Source: Pseudomonas sp. S31 (GTDB lineage Bacteria > Pseudomonadota > Gammaproteobacteria > Pseudomonadales > Pseudomonadaceae). Taken from it: a DNA stretch of 64,000 nt. Positions 24,238 through 31,398 of this stretch are shown piece by piece. Both the position numbers and the translations under genes were made by a program. Each line of letters starts with the position of its first letter. Positions within the stretch are counted from its first letter, which is position 1. Location of the stretch: the NCBI RefSeq assembly GCF_016648105.1, contig NZ_JACVVE010000034.1, positions 1 through 64,000 of the forward strand. Direction: 5' to 3'. A model generated the notes under the pieces. That model worked only from the letters and a program-made list of their open reading frames with translations. It was not told where the DNA came from and made no database searches.

Positions 24238-24978
24238 ATGAACGAAACGCGCTACGCCGTGGTGGCCAAGGACCTGATGGAAGGCATTGCCAGTGGCCGT
24301 TACCCGGTCGGCAGCCTGCTACCGACCGAGTTCGAGTTGTGCGACCTGTACGAGGTGAGCCGGCACACCGTTCGCGCGGCGATCAACCAGCTGCTCAACC
24401 AGGGGCTGGTGTCGCGGCGCAAGCGCGTCGGTACCCGGGTCGAGGCCAGCAGCCCGCGTGGTGGCTACTCGCAGTCGCTGGCCACGGTCGCCGACTTGGC
24501 GCACCTGGCTGAAACCCAACAGCGCGAGATCCAGGACGTGCGCCACTTCGTCGCCGACCTGAGCGAGGCGGCACGGCTGGGCTTGGTACCTGGAGAGCAC
24601 TATTTCTGCGTGTCGAGCATCCGCGTCGATCGCCAGCACCATGCAGCGCCGTTGTGCTGGACCGATGTGTATGCCCAGCGTGACTACGCCGAGGTCATCG
24701 ACTTGGCCCGCGAACACCCCGACCAGTTGATCGCCAGCCTGATAGAACAACGCTTCGGTCGGGCCATCGACGTGGTCGACCAGCAGGTGCGTGCGGTATT
24801 GATCGCGCCGGAAATGGCCCGTTCGCTCAAGGCCGAGCCAGGCTCGCCAGGGTTGAAGATCCTGCGCCATTACCGGGATGACCAAGGGGCGCTGATGGCG
24901 GTATCGGAGACCGTGCACCCGGATGATCGGTTTACCCTGGTGACGCAGATGCGCCGGGAACGCGCGTCGGTGTTATGA
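24238..24978 (+). CDS. GntR-family regulator (HutC/UTRA type)
   Basis: A 246-residue repressor-type protein. The N-terminal winged helix contains LLPTEFELCDLYEVSRHTVRAA (cut here as ELCDLYEVSRHTVRAA), and the C-terminal UTRA ligand domain (about 85-240) has the typical ending GALMAVSETVHPDDRF. ATG 24238 is used; a TTG 21 bp upstream is also possible, since GGAG at 24210-24213 is only 3 bases from it. Divergent from the lyase/symporter operon, it probably represses these two genes until the imported substrate binds. Confidence 0.88.
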   Translation: MNETRYAVVAKDLMEGIASGRYPVGSLLPTEFELCDLYEVSRHTVRAAINQLLNQGLVSRRKRVGTRVEASSPRGGYSQSLATVADLAHLAETQQREIQDVRHFVADLSEAARLGLVPGEHYFCVSSIRVDRQHHAAPLCWTDVYAQRDYAEVIDLAREHPDQLIASLIEQRFGRAIDVVDQQVRAVLIAPEMARSLKAEPGSPGLKILRHYRDDQGALMAVSETVHPDDRFTLVTQMRRERASVL

Positions 24979-24980
24979 GA

Positions 24981-24995
24981 GCGGGCTTGTCCCGC
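24981..24995. repeat. Short REP-core palindrome between convergent genes
   Basis: GCGGG-CTTGT-CCCGC, 2 bp after the GntR stop and 3 bp before the end of the LysR gene. It may serve both as terminator. Confidence 0.55.
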
Positions 24996-24998
24996 GAC

Positions 24999-25877
24999 TC
25001 AAGCCAACTGCCCCAGCGCCTCCTCCACCGCCGCCACGCTCTGGTTGCCGACCGCACCAGACAGCCGCCAAGCGGCGATGCTCATCCCCAGCGGCACGGC
25101 CTGATCGAGTGGCGCGACCAGCTCCCCACTGTCGAGGTGGGGCTGCACCAGGCTGCGTCGCCCGATCAATACCCCGGCGCCGAGCAGCGCCTGCTGCAAG
25201 GCGATGGCGTACAGGGAAAACCCGGGGCCTTGGGCAACCAGGCCGGTTTCCGGCATCACCATGGCAGACCAGATTTCCCAGTCATTCCAGCCCACCGACT
25301 TGATACAGCGTGCCTTGGCCAGGTCGTGCGCCGTGCCGATCTGCCGGGCCAGGGCGGGCACGCACACCGGCAATAACTCTTCCCTGGCCAGCAGACGCTG
25401 ACCGCGCTCCAGGCGCTCGGTATAGAACACGCACAAGTCGAACGGGCTGCGCTTGAGGTTGGGCGCCTCGTCCACTGCAGTTACCGAGATCTCGATGGGC
25501 GCAAGCATGTCGGTCAGGCGCGGCAAGCGCGGGCCGATCCACAGTTGCGCCAGCGCAGGCGAAGTGACGATGTGCACGCGCTGGGGGGCAGCCAGGCGCC
25601 GTAGGGTGCGGGCGGCCTCCTCCACGGCATCGAACGCCGCGGTGAACTGGCTTTTCAAGCTCTCGCCCAAGGCGGTCAACCGCACACCTTTGGCATGGCG
25701 CTCGAACAGCGCGGCACCGTATTGGCTCTCCAAGGTCTTGATCAACGCGGCTATGGCCCCGGGCGTCACTTTCAATTCGTGGGCCGCGCGGGCGAAACCG
25801 CCTAGGCGCGCCGAGGCTTCGAAAGCCCGCAGGGCATTGAGCTGCAGGGTATGGCGGGTAGGTGCATCGAGCGACAT
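24999..25877 (-). CDS. LysR-family regulator (GcvA-like)
   Basis: A 292-residue LysR protein. The helix-turn-helix is LNALRAFEASARLGGFARAAHELKV (cut: AFEASARLGGFARAAHEL) at about 17-45, followed by LFERHAKGVRLT, and then the two-lobed effector domain. The GALFERH and AAP-rich linker resemble the GcvA/AmpR branch. ATG 25877 is chosen over a 63-residue extension that runs across the divergent promoter. It is divergent from azlCD and presumably controls that transport pair. Confidence 0.88.
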   Translation of the reverse strand: MSLDAPTRHTLQLNALRAFEASARLGGFARAAHELKVTPGAIAALIKTLESQYGAALFERHAKGVRLTALGESLKSQFTAAFDAVEEAARTLRRLAAPQRVHIVTSPALAQLWIGPRLPRLTDMLAPIEISVTAVDEAPNLKRSPFDLCVFYTERLERGQRLLAREELLPVCVPALARQIGTAHDLAKARCIKSVGWNDWEIWSAMVMPETGLVAQGPGFSLYAIALQQALLGAGVLIGRRSLVQPHLDSGELVAPLDQAVPLGMSIAAWRLSGAVGNQSVAAVEEALGQLA

Positions 25878-25891
25878 GGGGCGAGCCTCAG

Positions 25892-25919
25892 TTTTTCTAG
25901 GCCTAATATTCCAGAAAAA
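25892..25919. promoter_or_regulatory. Candidate LysR-binding dyad upstream of azlC
   Basis: TTTTTCT and AGAAAAA, perfect 7-bp arms separated by 14 bp, in the 131-bp divergent gap close to the LysR start codon, as expected for an autoregulatory site. Confidence 0.45.
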
Positions 25920-26008
25920 TGTGTTGTTACCAAGTGGTGGCGCTCTTACCTTGATCTTGCCAGCAGGCGACGTCCGCCGCCTCAGCCTCAAACTGCCAAG
26001 GAATCCAC

Positions 26009-26746
26009 ATGCACTATCGAAGTGGGAAGCACGCGTTCGTCCACGGCGTGCACAGCTGTCTCCCATTGACCACCGGCGTCGTGCCGTTTGGCCTGATCAC
26101 GGGCGTGACCGCCATCGAGATGGGCATGTCGCCCTTCGATGCCCTGGGCATGACATTTCTGTTCTATTCCGGCTCGGCGCAAATGGTGGTGATGCAATTG
26201 ATGCAGAACGGTGCGCTGCCGGTGACCATGGTGGTCACAGCACTGGTGGTCAACCTGCGCTTTCTGATGTACAGCGCCACGTTGGCGCCTACGCTGAGCA
26301 ACCAGCCACGCCGGCGCACCTGGTCGATGGCCTACCTGCTGTCAGACCAGTCGTTCGCCTTGTGCAGCCTGAAAATGGGCTCGGGGGAACTGGGGCAGCA
26401 TGCCGTGCCGTACTACACCGGCACGGCGATCACCCTGTGGCTTGGCTGGAACCTCTCGGTGGTGGCCGGGGTGTTGCTCGGCACCGGCATTCCCGACTCC
26501 TGGTCGCTGGGCTTCGCCATTCCGTTGTCGTTCCTGGCATTGCTCGTACCCAGCATCCGCAACCGTGCCATGCTCGGCGCTGCCGTGGCCGGTGGCGTAC
26601 TGGCGGTATTGGCCATCGACCTGCCCTACAACCTCGGCCTGCTGGTGGCCTCGCTGGGTGGTGTGCTGTGCGGCCTGGCACTGGAGCGCCTGGACAAGGC
26701 CCAGACGGTGACTGCAAGCGATGACGTCGAGGCGGAGGCACCATGA
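26009..26746 (+). CDS. azlC: AzlC-family branched-chain amino acid exporter, large subunit
   Basis: A 245-residue membrane protein of the AzlC/YgaZ (LIV-E) family. Its N-terminal segment PLTTGVVPFGLITGVTAIE and the FLFYSGSAQMVVMQLM block (about 50-65) are characteristic. The family exports valine, leucine, isoleucine or methionine together with a small AzlD subunit. AAGGAA is at 25998-26003. The stop overlaps the azlD start (ATGA). A divergent LysR gene is the probable regulator. The true substrate is not shown. Confidence 0.9.
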   Translation: MHYRSGKHAFVHGVHSCLPLTTGVVPFGLITGVTAIEMGMSPFDALGMTFLFYSGSAQMVVMQLMQNGALPVTMVVTALVVNLRFLMYSATLAPTLSNQPRRRTWSMAYLLSDQSFALCSLKMGSGELGQHAVPYYTGTAITLWLGWNLSVVAGVLLGTGIPDSWSLGFAIPLSFLALLVPSIRNRAMLGAAVAGGVLAVLAIDLPYNLGLLVASLGGVLCGLALERLDKAQTVTASDDVEAEAP

Positions 26747-27069
26747 GCGAGTTGACCCAATGGATCACCTTTGCCCTGATCGGCTTGGGCACCTTTGCCT
26801 TCCGCCTGTCGTTCATCGAGTTCCATGGCGCCTTGCGCCTGCCGCCATGGTTTCGCCGAGCGCTGGCCTATGTACCTGCCAGCGTGCTGGCGGCGCTGGT
26901 GCTGCCAGCCGTGATGTATGAACACCGGGAGGCCGGGCTGGACTGGAGCAACCCACAGATTCCTGCGGCGATCGTCGCGGCGCTGGTGGCCTGGCGCACA
27001 CGCAGCACGCTGCTGACCCTGGTGGTGGGCATGGGCGTGTTGTGGGCGCTGCATCGCTGGGGAATCTAA
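26743..27069 (+). CDS. azlD: AzlD-family small subunit of branched-chain amino acid exporter
   Basis: A 108-residue protein with three to four predicted membrane helices. FALIGLGTFAFRLSFIEF near the start and RALAYVPASVLAALVLPA in the middle are typical AzlD features. The 4-bp overlap with azlC indicates coupled translation of the two subunits. Confidence 0.9.
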   Translation: MSELTQWITFALIGLGTFAFRLSFIEFHGALRLPPWFRRALAYVPASVLAALVLPAVMYEHREAGLDWSNPQIPAAIVAALVAWRTRSTLLTLVVGMGVLWALHRWGI

Positions 27070-27095
27070 GGCTGGAGCACATTTGTACTCCAGCC
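27070..27095. terminator. Hairpin between convergent azlD and VOC genes
   Basis: GGCTGGAG - CACATTTGTA - CTCCAGCC, perfect 8-bp arms, immediately after the azlD stop and just before the convergent VOC-gene end. Confidence 0.65.
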
Positions 27096-27105
27096 GCGAT
27101 TGCGC

Positions 27106-27483
27106 TCACAACGGCTCGGATATCTCGATCAGATTGAGGTCCGGGTCGCGCACGTACACCGAGCGGATCGGCCCAGTGGCGCCGGTACGCTCGATCGGGC
27201 CTTCGATGATGGGCCAGCATTGCGCCTGCAAATGTTCGATGACCTGTTCCAGGCCAACGCTGGCGATGAAGCACAGATCCAGCGCGCCGGGTACCGGCAG
27301 GTGCGCCTTGGGCTCGAACTCGCGCCCCCGCTCATGTACGTTGATTTTCTGGTTGCCGAAACGAAATGCCAGGCGCCCGGCGCCGAAGGTCTCGGGCTGC
27401 ATGCCCAGCACACGCACGTAGAAGTCCTTGCAGGCTTGCAGGTCGATGGTGGTGAGAACCAGGTGGTCCAGGTGATCAATCAT
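27106..27483 (-). CDS. VOC/glyoxalase-superfamily protein
   Basis: A 125-residue single-domain VOC protein. The order of elements is MIDHLDHLVLTTIDLQACKDFY (N-terminal beta-alpha unit with a metal-type His in DHLVL), GRLAFRFGNQKINVHE with a central His, ALDLCFIA, and SVYVRDPDLNLIEIS with a terminal Glu. These match the usual metal-ligand set of glyoxalase/dioxygenase-like VOC enzymes. Related proteins include YaeR-like and virulence-associated glyoxalases, none specific enough to name. Its start overlaps the stop of the upstream KfrA-like gene by 4 bp, so the two are translated together, an unusual pairing. Confidence 0.85.
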   Translation of the reverse strand: MIDHLDHLVLTTIDLQACKDFYVRVLGMQPETFGAGRLAFRFGNQKINVHERGREFEPKAHLPVPGALDLCFIASVGLEQVIEHLQAQCWPIIEGPIERTGATGPIRSVYVRDPDLNLIEISEPL

Positions 27484-28454
27484 CTTGCACTCTCCGTTAT
27501 GGGCTGAGGCATCGCCCGCAAGACGTCCAGCTCGGCCGTCAGCCTCGCCTCGCGCGCCTGCCCGGCGCTGAGCGCGGCACGCCCCACGCCGACTTCGGCC
27601 TTCAGCTCTTCCAGTTGTTGTTGAAGCAGCTCCTTGGCCCCCTCGGCGCGTGACGTGGCAGCGTTGGCCACACCCACGTCGCCTCGCAGGTGCTCAAGCG
27701 CATCACGCTGCTGCGCCAGCTCCCTGGCCTGCTGCCGGTTCTCGCCGAGCAGGCGCTCGTTGTCACGGATCAACCGGGTGATCTCGTCCTGCTTCACGAT
27801 CAGCGTCTGCTGCAGGATCGTCTGCTCCTGCTGGACCTGCTGGACCTGCGCCTCGTGGCGGCGCAGGTCCTGGTCACGCTGCTCCTTGGCGGCGGCGCGG
27901 TAGTGCTCAAGGGCATCTCGCGCATGCTGGTGCTTGTCTTCGAGCGAGCGGATCTGCTCGTCCCTCTCCCGCAGACGGACCTCAAGATCGCTGCAGCTCT
28001 GGCTGATGCGTGCGTTGCGGGTGATTTCGGTCTGCAGGCTAGATTGCGTGGTTTTCAGCTCCTCGACCTGGGCCTGCAGGGCCGTCTGCAGTCGCGCGAC
28101 CTCCTGCTGGGAGGCCCCGAACTTTGCCTCCAGTACCGCTGCGCCCTCTTCCAGGCTGCCACGTTCCTGTGCGAACGCTGCACGCTCCTCGACCAGCGCC
28201 TGGTTGCCTTCTTCCAGCAGACGCTCCAGCAGCTTGCCGACCAGCCCGTTCAATTCGTCGCTCAGGCGCGAGGGCGACGCCGCCGGGCGTGGATCGAACG
28301 CGCCGATTTCCTTCAGGTAACGCTGAATCGTGGTTTTCGAACCGGTATTTCCAAGCTCGATGCGGATCGCGTCGATGCTGGGATTTTGGCCGCGCGCCAA
28401 CAGCGCTTCCCGCGCCTTGCGCACCAATGCCAGGTTGATACCGCCTCTTGCCAT
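27480..28454 (-). CDS. KfrA-like coiled-coil DNA-binding protein
   Basis: A 324-residue protein. The N-terminal 55 residues (ARGGINLALVRKAREALLA... IDAIRIELGNTGSKTTIQRYL) form the helix-turn-helix of the KfrA N-terminal family, followed by a long charged coiled coil (about 75-310, rich in Gln, Glu, Arg and Leu heptads). Plasmid KfrA proteins bind operators at their own promoter and form filamentous oligomers. Here the gene is chromosomal and divergent from a tyrosine recombinase. ATG 28454 has AGGAGC upstream; a 28-residue longer frame starts inside the intergenic palindromes and is rejected. The high Gln content and lower structural complexity explain the lack of enzymatic motifs. Confidence 0.85.
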   Translation of the reverse strand: MARGGINLALVRKAREALLARGQNPSIDAIRIELGNTGSKTTIQRYLKEIGAFDPRPAASPSRLSDELNGLVGKLLERLLEEGNQALVEERAAFAQERGSLEEGAAVLEAKFGASQQEVARLQTALQAQVEELKTTQSSLQTEITRNARISQSCSDLEVRLRERDEQIRSLEDKHQHARDALEHYRAAAKEQRDQDLRRHEAQVQQVQQEQTILQQTLIVKQDEITRLIRDNERLLGENRQQARELAQQRDALEHLRGDVGVANAATSRAEGAKELLQQQLEELKAEVGVGRAALSAGQAREARLTAELDVLRAMPQPITESAR

Positions 28455-28463
28455 GATTGCTCC

Positions 28464-28501
28464 TACGATTTCGTACTGTGTTACGGTGTATGTAATTACA
28501 T
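28464..28501. promoter_or_regulatory. Palindromes upstream of the KfrA-like gene
   Basis: TACGA-TT-TCGTA (28464-28475) and the perfect 12-bp palindrome ATGTAATTACAT (28490-28501) lie just before the KfrA-like start codon. KfrA proteins are autorepressors on such sites, so these are good operator candidates. Confidence 0.5.
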
Positions 28502-28544
28502 GGCATCTTACCTTGTTCAATGACCAAATACTCACCAATTTTCA

Positions 28545-28573
28545 ACAAGCGATAATCGAGCATTATCGCTTGT
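28545..28573. promoter_or_regulatory. Perfect 12-bp inverted repeat with 5-bp spacer (possible recombinase core site)
   Basis: ACAAGCGATAAT - CGAGC - ATTATCGCTTGT. Read as 11-bp arms with a 7-bp centre, this has the architecture of tyrosine-recombinase crossover sites. It lies 61 bp upstream of the recombinase start, next to a TACAAT -10-like box at 28590-28595. An operator role is the alternative. No second copy is present in the window. Confidence 0.55.
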
Positions 28574-28634
28574 CATAAGCCAAAACAGTTACAATGCGAG
28601 CCCGGTGTGATGTGGCCACGGTGAGGCAGGTTAA

Positions 28635-29576
28635 ATGGACAAGGCAGACAGGTACCTGGCGGCAAGCGTTCGGCAGAACACCACTAGAAGCTACGCCACC
28701 GCCATCGCCCATTTCGAGGTGACATGGGGTGGCTTCCTGCCCGCCACCAGCGAGGCCGTGGTGCGCTACCTCGCCGAGTACGCCGACCAGCTGGCCATCA
28801 GCACCCTCAAGCAGCGCCTCGCCGCTCTGGCCAATTGGCACCAGAGCCATGGCTTTCCCGACCCGACCAAGACACCCAGGGTCAGGCAAATGCTCAAGGG
28901 CATCCGCGTGCTGCATCCGGTGCAGCAGAAGCAGGCCGCTCCCCTGCCCCTTCTGCAGCTGGAGAAGTCGGTGCAGCATTTGCAATTCGAAGCCGAACAG
29001 GCTCGGTTACAGGGCGATAAGCAGGGCCTGCTCAAGGCGACCCGCGACATCGCCCTGCTGACCATTGGCTTCTGGCGCGGCTTTCGCGGCGACGAGTTGG
29101 CGCGCTTGACAGTGGAGAACACTCAGGCCGAACGCGGCGTGGGCATCCGTTTCTATCTGGCGCACAGCAAAGGTGACCGCCAGCATGTGGGGCGCGAGTA
29201 CCGCACGCCTTCCCTGACCAAGCTCTGCCCGGTCGAGGCTTACCTGAACTGGTTGGAAGTGGCAGGTATCGCCCACGGCCCGGTGTTCCGGGCGATCGAT
29301 CGCTGGGGCAACGTCAGTGACCGCGCGCTGGCGGCGCACAGCCTGATTCCGCTGTTGCGCGGCACCCTGGAGCGCTGCGGGTTGCCGTCGCGCCACTACA
29401 GCGCGCACTCGATGCGCCGTGGCTTCGCGACCTGGGCGGCGAGCTCGGGCTGGGACCTCAAGACGTTGATGGAGTACGTAGGCTGGCAGGATTTGAAGTC
29501 GGCCTTGCGCTACGTGGAGCCGGCCCAGCAATTCGGCGGCCTTGCGCGTAGCCTGGATAGCCAGCGCCTGACATGA
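28635..29576 (+). CDS. Tyrosine site-specific recombinase (integrase family)
   Basis: A 313-residue recombinase. The N-terminal SAM-like core-binding domain (1-95) is followed by the catalytic domain with Arg151 (FRGDEL), Lys179 (HSKGD), His258 and Arg261 (AHSMRRG), Trp284 in the second His/Trp position and the nucleophile Tyr293 (LRYVEP). All catalytic residues are intact. There is no prophage, integron or island gene nearby and no tRNA at either side, so it is not a simple integrase next to its element. It is divergent from the KfrA-like gene, with a perfect inverted repeat between them. The start is ATG 28635 with GAGGCAGG upstream. Confidence 0.9.
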   Translation: MDKADRYLAASVRQNTTRSYATAIAHFEVTWGGFLPATSEAVVRYLAEYADQLAISTLKQRLAALANWHQSHGFPDPTKTPRVRQMLKGIRVLHPVQQKQAAPLPLLQLEKSVQHLQFEAEQARLQGDKQGLLKATRDIALLTIGFWRGFRGDELARLTVENTQAERGVGIRFYLAHSKGDRQHVGREYRTPSLTKLCPVEAYLNWLEVAGIAHGPVFRAIDRWGNVSDRALAAHSLIPLLRGTLERCGLPSRHYSAHSMRRGFATWAASSGWDLKTLMEYVGWQDLKSALRYVEPAQQFGGLARSLDSQRLT

Positions 29577-29614
29577 GCACCATCGGCACCCGCGCCTGCA
29601 GCATCATCGCTTCT

Positions 29615-29656
29615 GCAGGGGCGGGTTTACCCGCGAACACGGGCGCAGCCCGTGCC
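29615..29656. repeat. REP element
   Basis: A GCGGGTTTACCCGCG core followed by a second small stem (ACGGGC-GCA-GCCCGT), 39 bp after the recombinase stop. Confidence 0.75.
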
Positions 29657-29754
29657 AGCCAACACCATCCCCCGCCTCGACGAGCAAGCTGCCAAGCGTC
29701 TAGAATCCCTGCTTTATTGTTTCAGCGTATTTCCGTCTTTCTATAGGGATCCAG

Positions 29755-30942
29755 ATGTCAGTTCACCAAGCACCACCCCTCGCGCCGTCCAAAAGCACGG
29801 TGGTCAAGATGGAAGCCGCGATGGCCCTGGGCAGCTTCGCCATCGGCACCGGGGAATTTTCCATCATGGGGCTGATGCCCGATATCGCCCACAACCTCAA
29901 CCTGAGCGAGCCCCAGGTCGGTCACGCCATCAGCGGCTATGCCCTGGGCGTGATGGTCGGTGCGCCGACCCTGGCGATCCTCGGTGCCAAGCTGCTGCGC
30001 AAGCACATGCTGTTGCTGCTCATGGCCCTCTATGCCATCGGCAACCTGGCCACGGCATTCGCGCCTTCCTACTTTGGCCTGGTGGCCTTCCGCTTCATCA
30101 GCGGCCTGCCCCACGGGGCCTATTTCGGTATCGCCGCCGTGGTGGCATCGAGCATGGTGCCCACCGATCAACGGGCCGGCGCAGTGGCCCGGGTGATGAT
30201 GGGCCTGACCCTGGCGATGCTGCTGGGCAACCCGATCGCCACCTTCCTCGGGCAGTACCTGGGTTGGCGTTCGGCCTTCGTCCTGGTCGGGCTGATCGCG
30301 CTGTGCACCATGGCCAGCGTGTGGCGCTACGTGCCGCAACCCCGCGACGAGGCGCGCAGTGACCCGCGCAAGGAACTGCAGGCCTTCCGCCTGCCGCAGG
30401 TATGGATGGCGCTGGCCATCGCCTCGATCGGTTTCGCCGGCATGTTCTGCGTGTTCAGCTACCTGGCCCCGACCATGCTGGAAGTCACCCAGGTCGCGCC
30501 GCAGTGGATCCCGTTTGGCCTGGCCGCGTTCGGCCTTGGCGGCATCATCGGCAACATCGCCGGCGGCAAGCTGTTCGACACCCTGCAGTTCCGCGCCGTG
30601 GGCGTGGTGCTGCTGTGGTCGACTGCGGTGCTGCTGTTCTTCACCTTCGCTGCCCACGCCCTGTGGTCGCTGCTGCTGGGCATCGCCCTGGTGGGCACCA
30701 TGATCGCCCTGGCCGCACCGCTGCAGATCCGCCTCATGGACATCGCCCATGAAGCGCCAAGCCTGGCGGCCGCTTCCAACCATGCTGCCTTCAACCTGGC
30801 TAACGCACTCGGTCCGTGGTTCGGCGGCATGGCCATCAGCGCCGGCCTGGGCTGGACCAGTACCGGCTACATCGGCGCCGCCACAGCGTTGGCGGGCCTG
30901 GCGCTGTACCTGATTGCCCGGCGCATGAAGGGCGGCGCCTGA
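29755..30942 (+). CDS. MFS transporter (DHA1, AraJ/sugar-efflux-like)
   Basis: A 395-residue, 12-helix major facilitator. The N-terminal segment GSFAIGTGEFSIMGLMPDIAHNL, the RFISGLPHGAYFGIAAVVA helix and the LGNPIATFLGQYLGWRSAF motif C region are typical of the AraJ/YdhP drug and sugar efflux branch. It is a single-gene unit with no regulator beside it. The substrate cannot be deduced. Confidence 0.88.
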   Translation: MSVHQAPPLAPSKSTVVKMEAAMALGSFAIGTGEFSIMGLMPDIAHNLNLSEPQVGHAISGYALGVMVGAPTLAILGAKLLRKHMLLLLMALYAIGNLATAFAPSYFGLVAFRFISGLPHGAYFGIAAVVASSMVPTDQRAGAVARVMMGLTLAMLLGNPIATFLGQYLGWRSAFVLVGLIALCTMASVWRYVPQPRDEARSDPRKELQAFRLPQVWMALAIASIGFAGMFCVFSYLAPTMLEVTQVAPQWIPFGLAAFGLGGIIGNIAGGKLFDTLQFRAVGVVLLWSTAVLLFFTFAAHALWSLLLGIALVGTMIALAAPLQIRLMDIAHEAPSLAAASNHAAFNLANALGPWFGGMAISAGLGWTSTGYIGAATALAGLALYLIARRMKGGA

Positions 30943-30957
30943 GCCCTCGCTATTGCA

Positions 30958-30983
30958 TTGCCGGCGCATAGGGCTGCGCCGGC
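30958..30983. terminator. Hairpin after the MFS gene
   Basis: TGCCGGCGCA - TAGGGC - TGCGCCGGCA, 10-bp arms, 15 bp after the stop codon. The rest of 30943-31398 is notably AT-richer than its surroundings and shows a GTATTCT/AGAATAC dyad (31330-31362) but no convincing gene or promoter match. It must hold the promoter of the secretion operon. Confidence 0.7.
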
Positions 30984-31398
30984 AAATGACAACCTTAGTT
31001 TATTTATCGAATAGTTCTCGACTGGAGACATAGGCCGTCACGGGTCCTCACTGGGCCACTTGTAATCGGGGGATACGCCTGAACACCGGCCTAAAAAGTT
31101 GCAACCCGAAGAGTATCGCTTTGTGCCAACGCACTATCGGAAAGATAGCGGCCAGAGCACGATATTGTTATTGCACCTATTGTGATATCAATGCCATTTG
31201 CAACCAAAGCCAAACACACTACCCGCCAGACTGAGCAGCTCTGCCAAGCTGCAAAAGCTCATTAATTACCCGTTGAAATTAGCCGGCTTACGGGAAAACC
31301 CCCTCTATTGCGCTAGATAAGACAACGACGTATTCTCCAGCCATTCTTTAATTCAAGAATACGCCGCCATATAGCCATTAGTTGCAATAAGCCACCAC

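Noticed and set aside
21378..24512. Very long + strand open frame (1044 codons)
   Set aside because: It is antisense to the symporter and lyase genes, crosses their promoter, and has a low-complexity His/Gln/Arg composition typical of a GC-rich shadow frame.
28635..29576. Prophage or integrative element adjacent to the tyrosine recombinase
   Set aside because: No phage, conjugation or integron genes, no tRNA and no direct repeats suggesting att sites are visible on either side.
31190..31270. Short frame (24 codons) in the gap before gspE
   Set aside because: No ribosome site and no features; the gap is more likely promoter DNA.
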